DNA from: Anaerotruncus colihominis
Lineage (GTDB): Bacteria > Bacillota > Clostridia > Oscillospirales > Ruminococcaceae
NCBI GenBank assembly: GCA_025146135.1
Contig: CP102255.1
Span: forward strand, 620,001 to 684,000
DNA: 64,000 nucleotides
Direction: 5' to 3'
In this document: piece after piece, positions 25,087-33,409 of the stretch
Position numbering within the stretch: position 1 is the stretch's first letter
Layout of the letters: each line of letters starts with the position of its first letter
Made by a program: the position numbers and the translations under genes
Notes under the pieces: model-generated
Told to the model about the DNA's origin: nothing
The model's input: the letters and a program-made list of their open reading frames with translations, nothing else
Databases searched by the model: none

Positions 25087-25335
25087 TTATTGATTGGAAG
25101 CCACGGGAATGCTTTGACAGAAGGGCGTCAATAATTGAGCGGGCGTCATGCCAGTTCCACGGCTGATACGATCAAGGATTTTCAAATTTGTATGCCCCTC
25201 TGCGCGTTCGATTCTTGCATAGGTTTTGACTTCAATACCGATTTGAAGCGCCAGATCTTCCTGGCTGAGTCCATTGATTGCGCGGTATTCAAAAAGGTTA
25301 CATGCCAATATAACTCTGCATTCATCGTACTTCAC
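25087..25335 (-). CDS. Small XRE-family regulator
   Basis: 82 residues from GTG at 25335, 8 nt after GGGAGG; a longer frame upstream lacks such a site. One HTH_3 domain (YRAINGLSQEDLALQIGIEVKTYARIERAEG) and a C-terminal DRISRGTGMTPAQLLTP. It resembles the regulator at 42227-42439 (shared IERAE, LD..S.GTG and LLTP), so the two are paralogues at either side of the catabolic island. Target unknown. Confidence 0.82.
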   Translation of the reverse strand: MKYDECRVILACNLFEYRAINGLSQEDLALQIGIEVKTYARIERAEGHTNLKILDRISRGTGMTPAQLLTPFCQSIPVASNQ

Positions 25336-25458
25336 AATTATTTCCTCCCGCTTCGTTTTATACGATTTATGGAAATAATTGTATAAGTCAGTCGTATTTT
25401 GTCGCAAGAGTGCTAAGACCCTTGACAAGCTTGTTTAAATATGTATTAAACATCCAAA

Positions 25459-25482
25459 ACAGGGTGGCATATGCCACCCTGT
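25459..25482 (-). terminator. Palindromic terminator
   Basis: ACAGGGTGGCAT followed directly by its complement ATGCCACCCTGT, 19 bp after the stop of the minus-strand coiled-coil gene. Confidence 0.7.
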
Positions 25483-25501
25483 AAATCTGATATCTTGTTT
25501 A

Positions 25502-25882
25502 TTATTGCGCTTTTTTAAGCTCTGTGATCTGTGCAGTATGAGTTTTTACAGTACCTTCCAAGGTACTCACGCGGCCTTTCAGGCTGTCGACCTCCTTGGA
25601 GACAGACAGCTTTTCAATAATTTCGCTGTGCTGCTCGGCGATCAGTTGAATTTTGGGGACAACAGCCGTTTCGATTATGGCGTTTACTTGATTGATGATT
25701 CGTTTTTCTTGTTGCTCTATCATCTGATATAAATGTTGATTATCCTGTTCCACTTTATCAAGACGTTCATTAGTGGTTTTTTGCGCGGCCTCAAGGTTTT
25801 TTTGCCCGGCTTCAAGGGCTTTTTGCCCGGCCTTAAGCTCTTTTAATTCTGCTAAGATTTGATGCAACAGCTCATTTTCCAC
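25502..25882 (-). CDS. Coiled-coil protein, unknown function
   Basis: 126 residues, almost entirely heptad-like: ELKAGQKALEAGQKNLEAAQ repeats, a middle basic part (EKRIINQVNAIIETAVVP) and a second coil (LKGRVSTLEGTVKTHTAQIT). No signal peptide or membrane helix. Similar small coiled-coil proteins occur widely in clostridial genomes, sometimes in mobile elements. Preceded by GAGGGG. Function cannot be inferred. Confidence 0.6.
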   Translation of the reverse strand: MENELLHQILAELKELKAGQKALEAGQKNLEAAQKTTNERLDKVEQDNQHLYQMIEQQEKRIINQVNAIIETAVVPKIQLIAEQHSEIIEKLSVSKEVDSLKGRVSTLEGTVKTHTAQITELKKAQ

Positions 25883-26010
25883 ACGATCAACCCCTCTTTT
25901 CTACTATAGCATATCCATAGATAGACATCAAGGCTTGGGTTCATCTTCCGGGACGTAAAACAAGTGTAAAATTAATTGAAAAAATACTAATATCCGTGCT
26001 GCAATATAAT

Positions 26011-26160
26011 CGCAGGTTGCGGGAAGGCAGACGGAAAGAAGCGAAAGCCTAACCAAGAAGGCAGCGTAAAGCCGGGAACGGCGCGGAATACGGTTCCACA
26101 AAGCCCCCGGCTCTCAACCAGTAGCAAGGGAGAGAGCAACCAAAGAAAGGAGGGGTTGCG
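26011..26160 (+). ncRNA. Candidate structured 5' leader with competing hairpins
   Basis: Non-coding stretch before the small gene at 26162. GGAAC (26075-26079) pairs with GTTCC (26093-26097), GCCG/CGGC arms flank it (26071, 26108). GCAACC (26136-26141) can pair with GGTTGC at 26154-26159, which puts the ribosome binding site AAGGAGG (26147-26153) in the loop, or with GGTTGC at 26015-26020. Mutually exclusive pairing of this type is riboswitch- or attenuator-like. No known class recognised. Confidence 0.35.
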
Positions 26161-26161
26161 A

Positions 26162-26461
26162 ATGAAGTTTAGAGACTTTCAGCGACTGACCCCGCCAGAG
26201 CGAAAAGTTTACTGGGAATCATATAAAAAGCGGCTGACTGGCGCAACAGTCAACCGCAAAACCGCAAGGCCAGCCCCTAGCAAAAGCCTCTACCTTGCTA
26301 CCTCCATTATACCGAAAAGCAAAGAAAACGCAAACGGAGGTATTTTTATCTGGACATCATCAATAGATCTGAGGAGATACACATGCAATTTGTGGAGGAA
26401 ATCATCCGGCTGTTGGATTCGGCCACCCCGAAAAGCAGAAATTGATATTGGCATTTATTAA
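26162..26461 (+). CDS. Small protein of unknown function, possibly truncated
   Basis: 99 residues (MKFRDFQRLTPPERKVYWES...). AAGGAGG about 8 nt upstream of ATG 26162. The first 30 residues look like a compact basic helical domain; after about residue 55 the composition changes and reads like non-coding sequence, so the true gene may have been cut by a rearrangement. No family recognised. It lies in the phage-remnant zone behind a structured leader. Confidence 0.4.
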   Translation: MKFRDFQRLTPPERKVYWESYKKRLTGATVNRKTARPAPSKSLYLATSIIPKSKENANGGIFIWTSSIDLRRYTCNLWRKSSGCWIRPPRKAEIDIGIY

Positions 26462-26611
26462 AGCGTTAGTTTGGGGAGAACATACAGGTTAGAAATTATC
26501 CTAAATATTGCACAAATTTTTAGGTAAATTAATTTTTTGGTTTAGAAAATAATAACAATATAGATACATAAGAATTGATATTTCTTCGTATCAGGGAGAA
26601 AATGATTTTGA

Positions 26612-27023
26612 GAGGGTGAAGGCGGACGGCGGACGCCTGCGCCCGACCTATCCGGTGCACATGGACCAGGAATACGGCTCTCCCTGCGGTAACGCCTGGG
26701 GAGTGGGAAGGAAAAGCAGCTTCGTACCGATACAGCCAAGGTGTTTCTGAAGGTTCTGGAGGACGCCGGATGCTATGCCGGGCTTTGTAGGGCGTGTGGA
26801 CGGCATTTCCGTATCGATGGATATCAACGCCTGTTACCGGGATTACCCGGAGATCATTCGGACAAATCTGCTCAACGGCTGGAAAAGTGCGGACAAGCCA
26901 GATGCGCCAACCAATCCGTTCGGTGATAGGATACTGTCCGTGTCCACAGCGAAACTGACAGACTTACGCGATAGTTTATCGGTAGTTCTCTCGATGATTA
27001 CAGAGATGTTAAAAGCTACATAA
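26612..27023 (+). pseudogene. GH25-like phage endolysin remnant
   Basis: Pieces in different frames look like a GH25 lysozyme: PTYPVHMDQEYGSPCGN, then TDTAKVFLKVLEDAGCYAGL, then FVGRVDGISVSMDINACYRD and IIRTNLLNGW, in the right order for the family. Frameshifts separate them and the catalytic N-terminal part is missing. It would have been the lysis enzyme that worked with the broken holin upstream. The match is by motif memory, so moderate certainty. Confidence 0.5.
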
Positions 27024-27175
27024 TATTGTGAAAATAATAAAAAAAGCCGCCAAAAGGGAGCGATCCTGGTTGTAGGATCCGCAAGTTTCTACAACACGTT
27101 CAGTGAATCTATAACATTATATTCCCATACACTTATCAACCTAATGTGACCCCAAATAATGGATGGATTGCGCAT

Positions 27176-27322
27176 ATGATGGATGTCTTGAATACCGGAG
27201 CGGCGGAAATCACCGAGTGGGACGAGAGCATAATCCGTCAGCTGGTGGATACGGTGACGGTGCTGTCTGAGGACAGAAGCCATGTCCGACTGTATGACGG
27301 CATGAGTTCGAACAAGAACTAG
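27176..27322 (+). pseudogene. Large serine recombinase, C-terminal fragment
   Basis: 48 codons ending in TAG: GAAEITEWDESIIRQLVDTV and the following VLSEDR..VRLYDG match the extreme C-terminus of large serine recombinases of clostridial ICEs and phages. The rest of the gene is missing. Evidence that an integrated element once ended here. Confidence 0.7.
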
Positions 27323-27340
27323 GCAAGGAGAGAAGCTGAT

Positions 27341-27430
27341 ATGGTTTACGTAACCGGAGACACCCACGGCAACTTCAAACGGTTTTGAAAAACCTGCTTC
27401 CCCGAACAGGCAGGCATGACCAAAGAGGAC
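27341..27430 (+). pseudogene. Metallophosphoesterase N-terminal fragment, frameshifted
   Basis: MVYVTGDTHGNFKRF, the metal-binding start of calcineurin-like phosphoesterases (GDTHG), then TGA; CFPEQAGMTKEDY continues in another frame. GGAGAG precedes the ATG. The remaining gene is gone. Confidence 0.6.
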
Positions 27431-27439
27431 TATCGGCAG

Positions 27440-27712
27440 CGACCGACAGGATCGTGAGGCACGCCGCATATGCGAGTTTGAGACGTAAAAGTGGGCGTTG
27501 AAAAAGCAGCTTTCAGCAAAAGAAGATGTGATCGGTATCTTAAAAAAATCCGTCGGTATCCTGTCCAAACCATAGAGAAAAAGTAGAGCCGTACCCAAAC
27601 TCTTAGTTATCAGGGAGCCTCTGTGGAGCAGGCATTCCGGGTATTGGAAATCTCACGCAGCGGGTACTATGACTGGCGCAAACGCTCCCGGGCGTATCCC
27701 GCCAGACCGTGA
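27440..27712 (+). mobile_element. IS3-family transposase remnant
   Basis: Degraded orfA end (EDVIGILKKSVGILSKP) and orfB start (VEQAFRVLEISRSGYYDWRK) in different frames with stops. No terminal repeats found. Marks the left edge of the catabolic island. Confidence 0.65.
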
Positions 27713-27767
27713 GCGACCAACTACAGATTTGCGCGGAAGACGCGCTCTTTCAGTGCTCCCAACATAA

Positions 27768-29303
27768 TCAGTCTCCATCTTCTATGTAGGCCTGCATATC
27801 GGGCCACAGGTCGTCCAGACACTGGATGGCCTTCTGATACAAGTTGTACTTTTTGTCATAAGCCTTGGCAGCTTCGGGATCGGGGTATATGGGGGCGGAC
27901 AGGCGGCACATGGCAGCAGCTGCCTTGGTGGGGGTGGCGTAGTCGCCCAATGCGGTGGCAACAGCCACAGAGCAGCCCAGAGCGCCGGTCTCGTCAGCGG
28001 TCACGGTTTCCACGGGGCAGTTCATTACATCCGCGAAAATCCGGGTCCAGACCGGGGAGCGGGCTGCGCCGCCTGCCAGACGGATGCGGCACGGGTGGCC
28101 GTCGCGGGTATCCAGCAGCTTTTCCAGGTGATGGCGATGAGAGAAGGCAATGCCTTCATAAACTGCCCGAAGCATGTGCTTACGGCTATGGGAGGCGTTC
28201 AGGCCGATAAAGGCAGCGCGGGCCCGGGGGTCTACGTTGCTGGCGGTGAGGAAGGGCAGAAAGATGGGCATGAAATCGGCGGCGGAGAACTCCTCAGCCC
28301 ACTGATTCATCAGAGCGTAAATGCTCTTGGACTGCGCTTTTGCCTCCTGCACCAGCTCGGGCAGCAGCTGCTGGATAAACCACTCGTTGTTGCCGGCGGA
28401 TGTGGGGCTGGATTCTTCGATGAGATAGTACTCCGGCAGGCAGAACAGGGAATTCATGAGAACGCGGCCGTCGGTGACGGGTTCGCGGCGAATGTATTCG
28501 TTGATGCTCCAGGTTCCGGCGATCATGCAGATGTGCTCCTCGTCCGTCACGTTGACGGCCAGAGCGCAGGCGTCGATATCAAACATACCGCCGATGACGG
28601 GAGTGCCCTCTGCCAGGCCGGTGGCCTGCGCGGCTTCAGCGGTAATGCGGCCGGCGATCTCCAGAGAATTGCACAGTGGCGGCAGAGCGGACGCAATTGC
28701 CTCAATGCCGAACAGCTTGAGCAAGGCGGGGTCAAAAGACTTGGTGTGCAGATTCATCAGGCCGCTGCCGGAATAATCGGTGACCTCAGCGCGGGCCTCA
28801 CCGGTAAGACGGAAGCGGACGTAATCCTTGCAGGCAAAGACCCACTTGATATTTTCCAGAACGCCGGGCTCGTGATCCCGCAGCCAGGCCAGCAAAGCCA
28901 CCGGCTGGCAGGCCATTACGTGCTGGCAGGACAAGGCAAAGGCGGCCTTTTCCGTGCCGTCAGTTCTCCAGTCCATCTGGTATTTCCAGGCGCGGTTATC
29001 CGCGGAGAGAATACCCCGGCGTACGGGCTGTTCGTCTTTACCCCACAGGTACAGACCTTTGCCGTGGCCGCACAGGCCAATGCCGGCGATCTTCCTGGAG
29101 TTGATGCCGGTTTTTTCCAGAAGTGCCCGGATGACACGGCAGTTATCCTGCCACATATCGTCCATATCCCGTTCCACAAAGCCGGGGGCGGGGGTGATAG
29201 CATCGGTAGCGGCAGCCTCCACGCCGATCTGCCGGCCTTCGGTGTCAAAGAGGGCGGCTTTCGTGCTGGTGCCGCCGTTGTCCAGTCCCAAATAATATCG
29301 CAT
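27768..29303 (-). CDS. FGGY-family carbohydrate kinase (L-xylulokinase-like)
   Basis: 511 residues. N-terminal phosphate loop GLDNGGTSTKAALFD, GLCGHGKGLYLWG, catalytic Asp in GGMFDIDACALAV, and C-terminal adenosine motif RLAGGAARSPVWTRIFADVM. It phosphorylates a ketose or related sugar with ATP. The sequence feels closest to the LyxK/YgcE-type kinases, but sugar choice cannot be fixed by eye. Follows a broken UlaE-like epimerase gene by 3 bp, with both under the LacI regulator next door, and divergent from the importer operon it should serve. Confidence 0.85.
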   Translation of the reverse strand: MRYYLGLDNGGTSTKAALFDTEGRQIGVEAAATDAITPAPGFVERDMDDMWQDNCRVIRALLEKTGINSRKIAGIGLCGHGKGLYLWGKDEQPVRRGILSADNRAWKYQMDWRTDGTEKAAFALSCQHVMACQPVALLAWLRDHEPGVLENIKWVFACKDYVRFRLTGEARAEVTDYSGSGLMNLHTKSFDPALLKLFGIEAIASALPPLCNSLEIAGRITAEAAQATGLAEGTPVIGGMFDIDACALAVNVTDEEHICMIAGTWSINEYIRREPVTDGRVLMNSLFCLPEYYLIEESSPTSAGNNEWFIQQLLPELVQEAKAQSKSIYALMNQWAEEFSAADFMPIFLPFLTASNVDPRARAAFIGLNASHSRKHMLRAVYEGIAFSHRHHLEKLLDTRDGHPCRIRLAGGAARSPVWTRIFADVMNCPVETVTADETGALGCSVAVATALGDYATPTKAAAAMCRLSAPIYPDPEAAKAYDKKYNLYQKAIQCLDDLWPDMQAYIEDGD

Positions 29304-29306
29304 GTA

Positions 29307-29815
29307 TTATTCCTCCATTGCCAGAGCAAATTGCTGTTCGATATAGGATTTGGCGGCCAAGATGTCCTGCTTCCAGCCCTGGTCAGGCTGATACCACATT
29401 TCCATCATATAGGGACGGTGATAGCCCTGACGTTCCAACTGGCGCAGGCACAGGGGAAAGTCCACGCATCCGCTGCCAAAGGGGACACATTTGAACTTAC
29501 CGGGGAAGTTAGGTGTGACGGCCAGGGTATCCTTCAGATGAACGGCTGCGATCTCCTTGCCCCCAGCGTCAACTCAGACGCCACATCGCTGCCCCAGGCG
29601 GTCAGGTTGCCCAGGTCGGGGTAGACAGTGAACCAGGGGGTGGGCAGATCGGCTTTTAAGGCTTTGTAGCGGGTGATGCTGCTCATGAGGGGGGTGTCCA
29701 TGATCTCCATGGACAGCATGACCTGATATTTCTCCGCCAGCGCACAGACGGAGGCCAGACCTTTAATCCCAGCAAGTGATCTCCTGACATAGTAGAAACG
29801 CTCCTTTATGTATAA
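29307..29815 (-). pseudogene. L-ribulose-5-phosphate 3-epimerase-like (UlaE family) remnant
   Basis: C-terminal half of a TIM-barrel epimerase: VMLSMEIMDTPLMSSITRYK, PWFTVYPDLGNLTAWGSD, then, after a frameshift, EIAAVHLKDTLAVTPNFPGK and PFGSGCVDF. The shift is in a run of five C (29560-29564, plus strand); one more base would restore the frame. About 150 N-terminal residues are missing, the gene beginning only 18 bp after lacI. The family converts L-xylulose 5-phosphate to L-ribulose 5-phosphate. Confidence 0.8.
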
Positions 29816-29832
29816 ATGTGAGGGGATCGCAA

Positions 29833-30870
29833 TCAGTCGGGAAGCAGAAGGGGATGGGGGCGGACGGGATGGGCCGGAATGGTACTGCCGCGAACATTCA
29901 ACTGGGTCCCGACCACCATTTTGCAGGGGGTGGTGCAGAGGCCGTTGATGGTGTTCAGCAGGATCTGCATGGCCCAATACCCGATGTCCTCGCAGGAGAC
30001 ATTTACGGTAGTGAGCGGCGGATCCGCCAGAGCGGAAAATGGAAGCCCGTCAAAGCCGACAATGGAAATGTCTTCGGGGACCCGCAGACCGAAGTCTTTC
30101 AAGGCCCGCATCGCCCCGATGGCTATGCTGTCATTATTGGCAACAATGGCGGAGGGAAGCGCGACGCCGGCCTCCAGAAGTTCCCTGGTGGAGCGGTAGG
30201 CGCCTTCCATTGTGGGGAACACAGGAAAGACCAGCCGCGTGTCAAAGGGTAGGCCCAGATGGTGCATGGCGTTCTGAAAAGCGGCGCGCCGTTCCTGATC
30301 GTTACTGGCGGGAAGGGAATTATAAAAAAACCCGATTTTTTTGTAGCCAAGTTGTGCCAGGTGCTCCACAACGGAAAAGATCGCCTGCTGATTATCCATG
30401 GTCACGCTGCTGACCGGAAGGCAAGACAGAGAGTTGTCCACCACCAGCAGCGGCTTTTCCAGGGGGAGGAAGGGAGCCATATCGTTGGGAATCAACTCTG
30501 TACCGAGGAAAATGGTGCCCTTTATGGCGGGTTTTCCGATCAATTCCTTAAGAGCGGCACTGGACAGTGAGGCATCGATAGTTACCACCTGAAGGTCGTA
30601 CCCGGACTTGCGGCATTCCTGCTCCACGGCGTCCATGATCTGGGTCACAAAGCCGGGGTTGCCGTTGACCAGATGCGCGTGGCGGAGATACTTGAGAAAG
30701 CAGATGCTGCGGTTGCTTTTGCTTTTTCCCTCTACATCGTAGCCGTTTTGGCGCAAAAGGTCCTTCACGCGTTCACGGGTCTCGGAGCTGATGCCGGGCT
30801 TTCCGTTCAGGACAAGGGATACCGTGGTAAGTGATACGCCGGCTTGTTTGGCTATTTCGCGCAGATTCAT
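29833..30870 (-). CDS. LacI-family transcriptional regulator of the catabolic island
   Basis: 345 residues from ATG at 30870 (AGGAGAGGG 8-9 nt upstream). N-terminal LacI HTH (MNLREIAKQAGVSLTTVSLVLNGKPGIS) and hinge, then a periplasmic-binding-type ligand domain (VNGNPGFVTQIMDAVEQECRK..., VAITGFDG-like IVGFDGLPFSALADPPLTTV). Divergent from the importer operon across a 389-bp AT-rich region that holds a 27-bp palindrome. Likely represses both sides until a sugar or sugar phosphate binds. Confidence 0.9.
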   Translation of the reverse strand: MNLREIAKQAGVSLTTVSLVLNGKPGISSETRERVKDLLRQNGYDVEGKSKSNRSICFLKYLRHAHLVNGNPGFVTQIMDAVEQECRKSGYDLQVVTIDASLSSAALKELIGKPAIKGTIFLGTELIPNDMAPFLPLEKPLLVVDNSLSCLPVSSVTMDNQQAIFSVVEHLAQLGYKKIGFFYNSLPASNDQERRAAFQNAMHHLGLPFDTRLVFPVFPTMEGAYRSTRELLEAGVALPSAIVANNDSIAIGAMRALKDFGLRVPEDISIVGFDGLPFSALADPPLTTVNVSCEDIGYWAMQILLNTINGLCTTPCKMVVGTQLNVRGSTIPAHPVRPHPLLLPD

Positions 30871-30890
30871 GCAACACCCTCTCCTTGGGA

Positions 30891-30902
30891 TTTTAGTAAA
30901 CA
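30891..30902. promoter_or_regulatory. Second copy of the operator core
   Basis: TTTTAGTAAACA, matching 11-12 bases of the 31190-31202 core TGTTTAGTAAACA, located just upstream of the lacI start. Two sites about 300 bp apart would permit looping. The remaining intergenic sequence to 31122 is AT-rich with no gene. Confidence 0.45.
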
Positions 30903-31122
30903 ATTAAAAAATCAGAAAATATAAACAAAAAATATTTAAAATTATATTAACACATTTAAAAAAGAATGCAAGAGTGGGGGCGAGAAAAAACGGGGACTGT
31001 TTTTGCGCAAAAGTGTGAAAAGCAGTAAAAATTAAGAAAAACAGACAAGCATTTGGTCAGAAGTTCGGAAAATTTGACTGTAATATAGAAAAATATATAA
31101 AAAAATTATATAAACTTCCGAA

Positions 31123-31150
31123 TTGACTTATTGAAACATCATGCTATGAT
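31123..31150 (+). promoter_or_regulatory. Promoter of the importer/glycoside operon
   Basis: TTGACT (31123-31128), 16 bp, TATGAT (31145-31150). The operator palindrome begins about 30 bp downstream. Confidence 0.65.
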
Positions 31151-31182
31151 TAAAACAATAAATCTTTTATATTGGGATGGAA

Positions 31183-31209
31183 CTATCGGTGTTTAGTAAA
31201 CAACGATAG
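31183..31209 (+). promoter_or_regulatory. LacI-type operator, 27-bp palindrome
   Basis: CTATCG, then TGTTTAGTAAACA, then CGATAG: inverted repeat of 27 bp with one mismatched pair, centred on G31196. Located downstream of the promoter where bound repressor would block elongation or initiation. Confidence 0.75.
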
Positions 31210-31259
31210 CTGAGAAGATAGATTGGGTATCCGCAGAAAAAGGAGGTCGTTATGTCATT

Positions 31260-32420
31260 ATGAAGAAGATCTTAGCGATGATGCTGGCTCTGGTTATGGC
31301 TCTGAGCTTGGCCGCCTGTGGTGGCCCTGCAGGGAATTCCCCCGCAACCGAGAAGCCCGGCGCCGAGACGAGTGCTCCCGTCAACGAGGGCGGCCTGCCC
31401 TACGAAGGCCATACGCTGTACGTTGCCAACTGGCAGGGTTACAACTCCGACCAGGCCTATTGCGAGAAGGCCTTTGAGGATGCTACTGGCGCGCAGGTGG
31501 AGCATGTTTATTTTAACTCTTATGACGAACTGATGACAACGCTGCTGACCGGCGGCAATAAGACCATTGACGCAGTTGTTCTGTCCAACAACTACACCCA
31601 GTGGTTCCACGACGATGGCCTGATCTCTGACCTGGACGCCTCCAAGCTGCCCAACTATGAGAAGGTCGCCGACGTTTACAAGGACCAGGCCCCCTATGCT
31701 GTGGATGATGCAGGCCGCCTGTTCGCAGTGCCTTGGTGCAGTGGCACGTCTTCCATCGCTTATAACCCCGACTATGTTGATTTCGAGATCGAGCACTGGA
31801 GCGACCTGCTGGATCCCCGTCTGAAGGGCCATGTCATGGTTCTGAACGGCGACGGCGATTCCTGGGTCATCGGCTGCCTGCTGGCCGGCGAAGATTCCAA
31901 CGATATCGAGAACGCCGACATCGAAAAGGTCCGCGCCTCCCTGAACGAGCTGAAGGGTCAGCTGCTGGGCTTCTGGAGTACCAACGACGAACAGATCATG
32001 CCCTGGATGGCCGGTGACTTCTGGGCCGGTGAGATCTGGTCCGGTCCCTACAGCCAGTTGCTGCACGATTCCAGCACCAATATCAAGCTGGTCCACCCCG
32101 AAGAGGGTACCGTTGGCTTCATCGACTACTGGGCCATCGTGGAAGGCACCGACGAGCAGGATCTGGCTTACGAGTGGCTCGACTGGATCATGAGCGCCGA
32201 ACAGCAGACCTCCATGGCTACCGGCGTCAGCGAAGCTTATCCCGGTGAGTACATGACTTACACGCCCGTCAACGCGGAAGTTATCGAGGCGTTGACTCCC
32301 GAGCAGAAGATCGATCTGCAGCTGGATCCCATGCCCACCACCATCAAGCTGCTGCCCTACATCGCCGATCCGGCGGTGAAGGATCAGTGGGTCGACCTGT
32401 ATCAGGAGTTTGTCAGCTGA
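31260..32420 (+). CDS. Extracellular solute-binding lipoprotein, spermidine/putrescine (PotD) family
   Basis: 386 residues. Lipoprotein signal MKKILAMMLALVMALSLAAC (Cys20). Mature part is a PotD/PotF-like type II binding protein (TLYVANWQGYNSDQ, WCSGTSSIAYNPDYVD, DLLDPRLKGHVMVLNGDGDS). A three-codon leader frame (ATG at 31252, directly after AGGAGG) stops at 31263 and overlaps this ATG, so translation may be coupled. The family also carries opines, sugars acids and aminophosphonates; the enzyme genes nearby argue for a glycoside rather than a polyamine (inference). Confidence 0.85.
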   Translation: MKKILAMMLALVMALSLAACGGPAGNSPATEKPGAETSAPVNEGGLPYEGHTLYVANWQGYNSDQAYCEKAFEDATGAQVEHVYFNSYDELMTTLLTGGNKTIDAVVLSNNYTQWFHDDGLISDLDASKLPNYEKVADVYKDQAPYAVDDAGRLFAVPWCSGTSSIAYNPDYVDFEIEHWSDLLDPRLKGHVMVLNGDGDSWVIGCLLAGEDSNDIENADIEKVRASLNELKGQLLGFWSTNDEQIMPWMAGDFWAGEIWSGPYSQLLHDSSTNIKLVHPEEGTVGFIDYWAIVEGTDEQDLAYEWLDWIMSAEQQTSMATGVSEAYPGEYMTYTPVNAEVIEALTPEQKIDLQLDPMPTTIKLLPYIADPAVKDQWVDLYQEFVS

Positions 32421-32464
32421 TATAAGATCATATCATTCGCAGAATTCATCAATAGTTCTGACAG

Positions 32465-32494
32465 AATGCCGCCGGAACCCCTTTCGGCGGCATT
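32465..32494 (+). terminator. Intra-operon stem-loop after the binding-protein gene
   Basis: AATGCCGCC (32465-32473) pairs with GGCGGCATT (32486-32494), followed by TCCTTT. Likely stabilises or partly terminates transcripts so that more binding protein than permease is made. Confidence 0.65.
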
Positions 32495-32527
32495 TCCTTT
32501 AAAAAAACCGGGGGGTGGCAAATTTAA

Positions 32528-33409
32528 ATGAGTAGTTTGAGTAAAAAGAAATTCCAGCTCGTGACACTATGGACAGCGCCCAGTATCGTTTTGCTGCTGT
32601 GCCTGACAATCGTTCCTTTGGTGATGCTGCTGGTGTTCAGCTTTATGAACCGGAATATTTTTGCCGGTGAGCCTTGGCCAGGTTGGACCATGAACAACCT
32701 TACCCGTATGATCGAGTCCAATACGTTCTGGCGCCTGTTGGGCAAGTCCCTGATGACGGCGCTGAAGGTGACGCTCATATGCATTGTGGCGGCCTATCCC
32801 ACGGCCTGGGCCATTGCCAAGATCGTGAAGCCGAAAAACCGCAGTATTTTCATGATGGTAGTCATTCTGCCGTTTTTCACCTCCCAGCTACTGCTGATCT
32901 ACGCCATGATGAACCTAATCCAGTCCGGCGGTCTGCTGCTGACCTTCTTGGACGCCATCGGTTTCCATAACGTCCCCACCATGCTGTATACCAACAAGGC
33001 GACCATTCTGATCCTGACATACGAATATCTGCCTTATATGATCCTATGCCTGTACTCCTCTTTGGAGGGCATTGGCGATAACCTGATCCAGGCTTCCCTG
33101 ATCCTGGGCGCCAACAAGTGGAAGACCTTCACCAACATCGTGTTTCCCATGAGCGTTCCCGGCCTGCTGTCCGGCGTTCTGCTGGTGTTCGTTCCCGTGG
33201 CGGGCAGCTTTATGGAACCCGGCCTGGTTGGCGGCGCCAACGGCGCGATGGTCGGCAGTATGATCGATACGCAGTATTCCGGATCGCTGAATATGGGCTA
33301 TGGCGCGGTCCTGTCCTGTACGCTGCTGATCGTCCTCAGTATTATTATGGGACTGGTTCGTCTGGCGACTGCCAGGGCACAGAAGGCAATCGGAGGTGAC
33401 GTGGAATGA
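32528..33409 (+). CDS. ABC transporter permease, PotB type
   Basis: 293 residues, six membrane helices. The EAA loop (EGIGDNLIQASLILGANKWKTF) that contacts the ATPase is present. GGGGGTGG ribosome binding site upstream. Forms a heterodimeric channel with the next permease, whose start overlaps by 4 bp. Confidence 0.88.
   Translation: MSSLSKKKFQLVTLWTAPSIVLLLCLTIVPLVMLLVFSFMNRNIFAGEPWPGWTMNNLTRMIESNTFWRLLGKSLMTALKVTLICIVAAYPTAWAIAKIVKPKNRSIFMMVVILPFFTSQLLLIYAMMNLIQSGGLLLTFLDAIGFHNVPTMLYTNKATILILTYEYLPYMILCLYSSLEGIGDNLIQASLILGANKWKTFTNIVFPMSVPGLLSGVLLVFVPVAGSFMEPGLVGGANGAMVGSMIDTQYSGSLNMGYGAVLSCTLLIVLSIIMGLVRLATARAQKAIGGDVE

Noticed and set aside
28095..29624. 509-codon plus-strand open frame opposite the FGGY kinase
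   Set aside because: Antisense shadow; the kinase motifs are complete on the minus strand and the plus frame has no recognisable domain.
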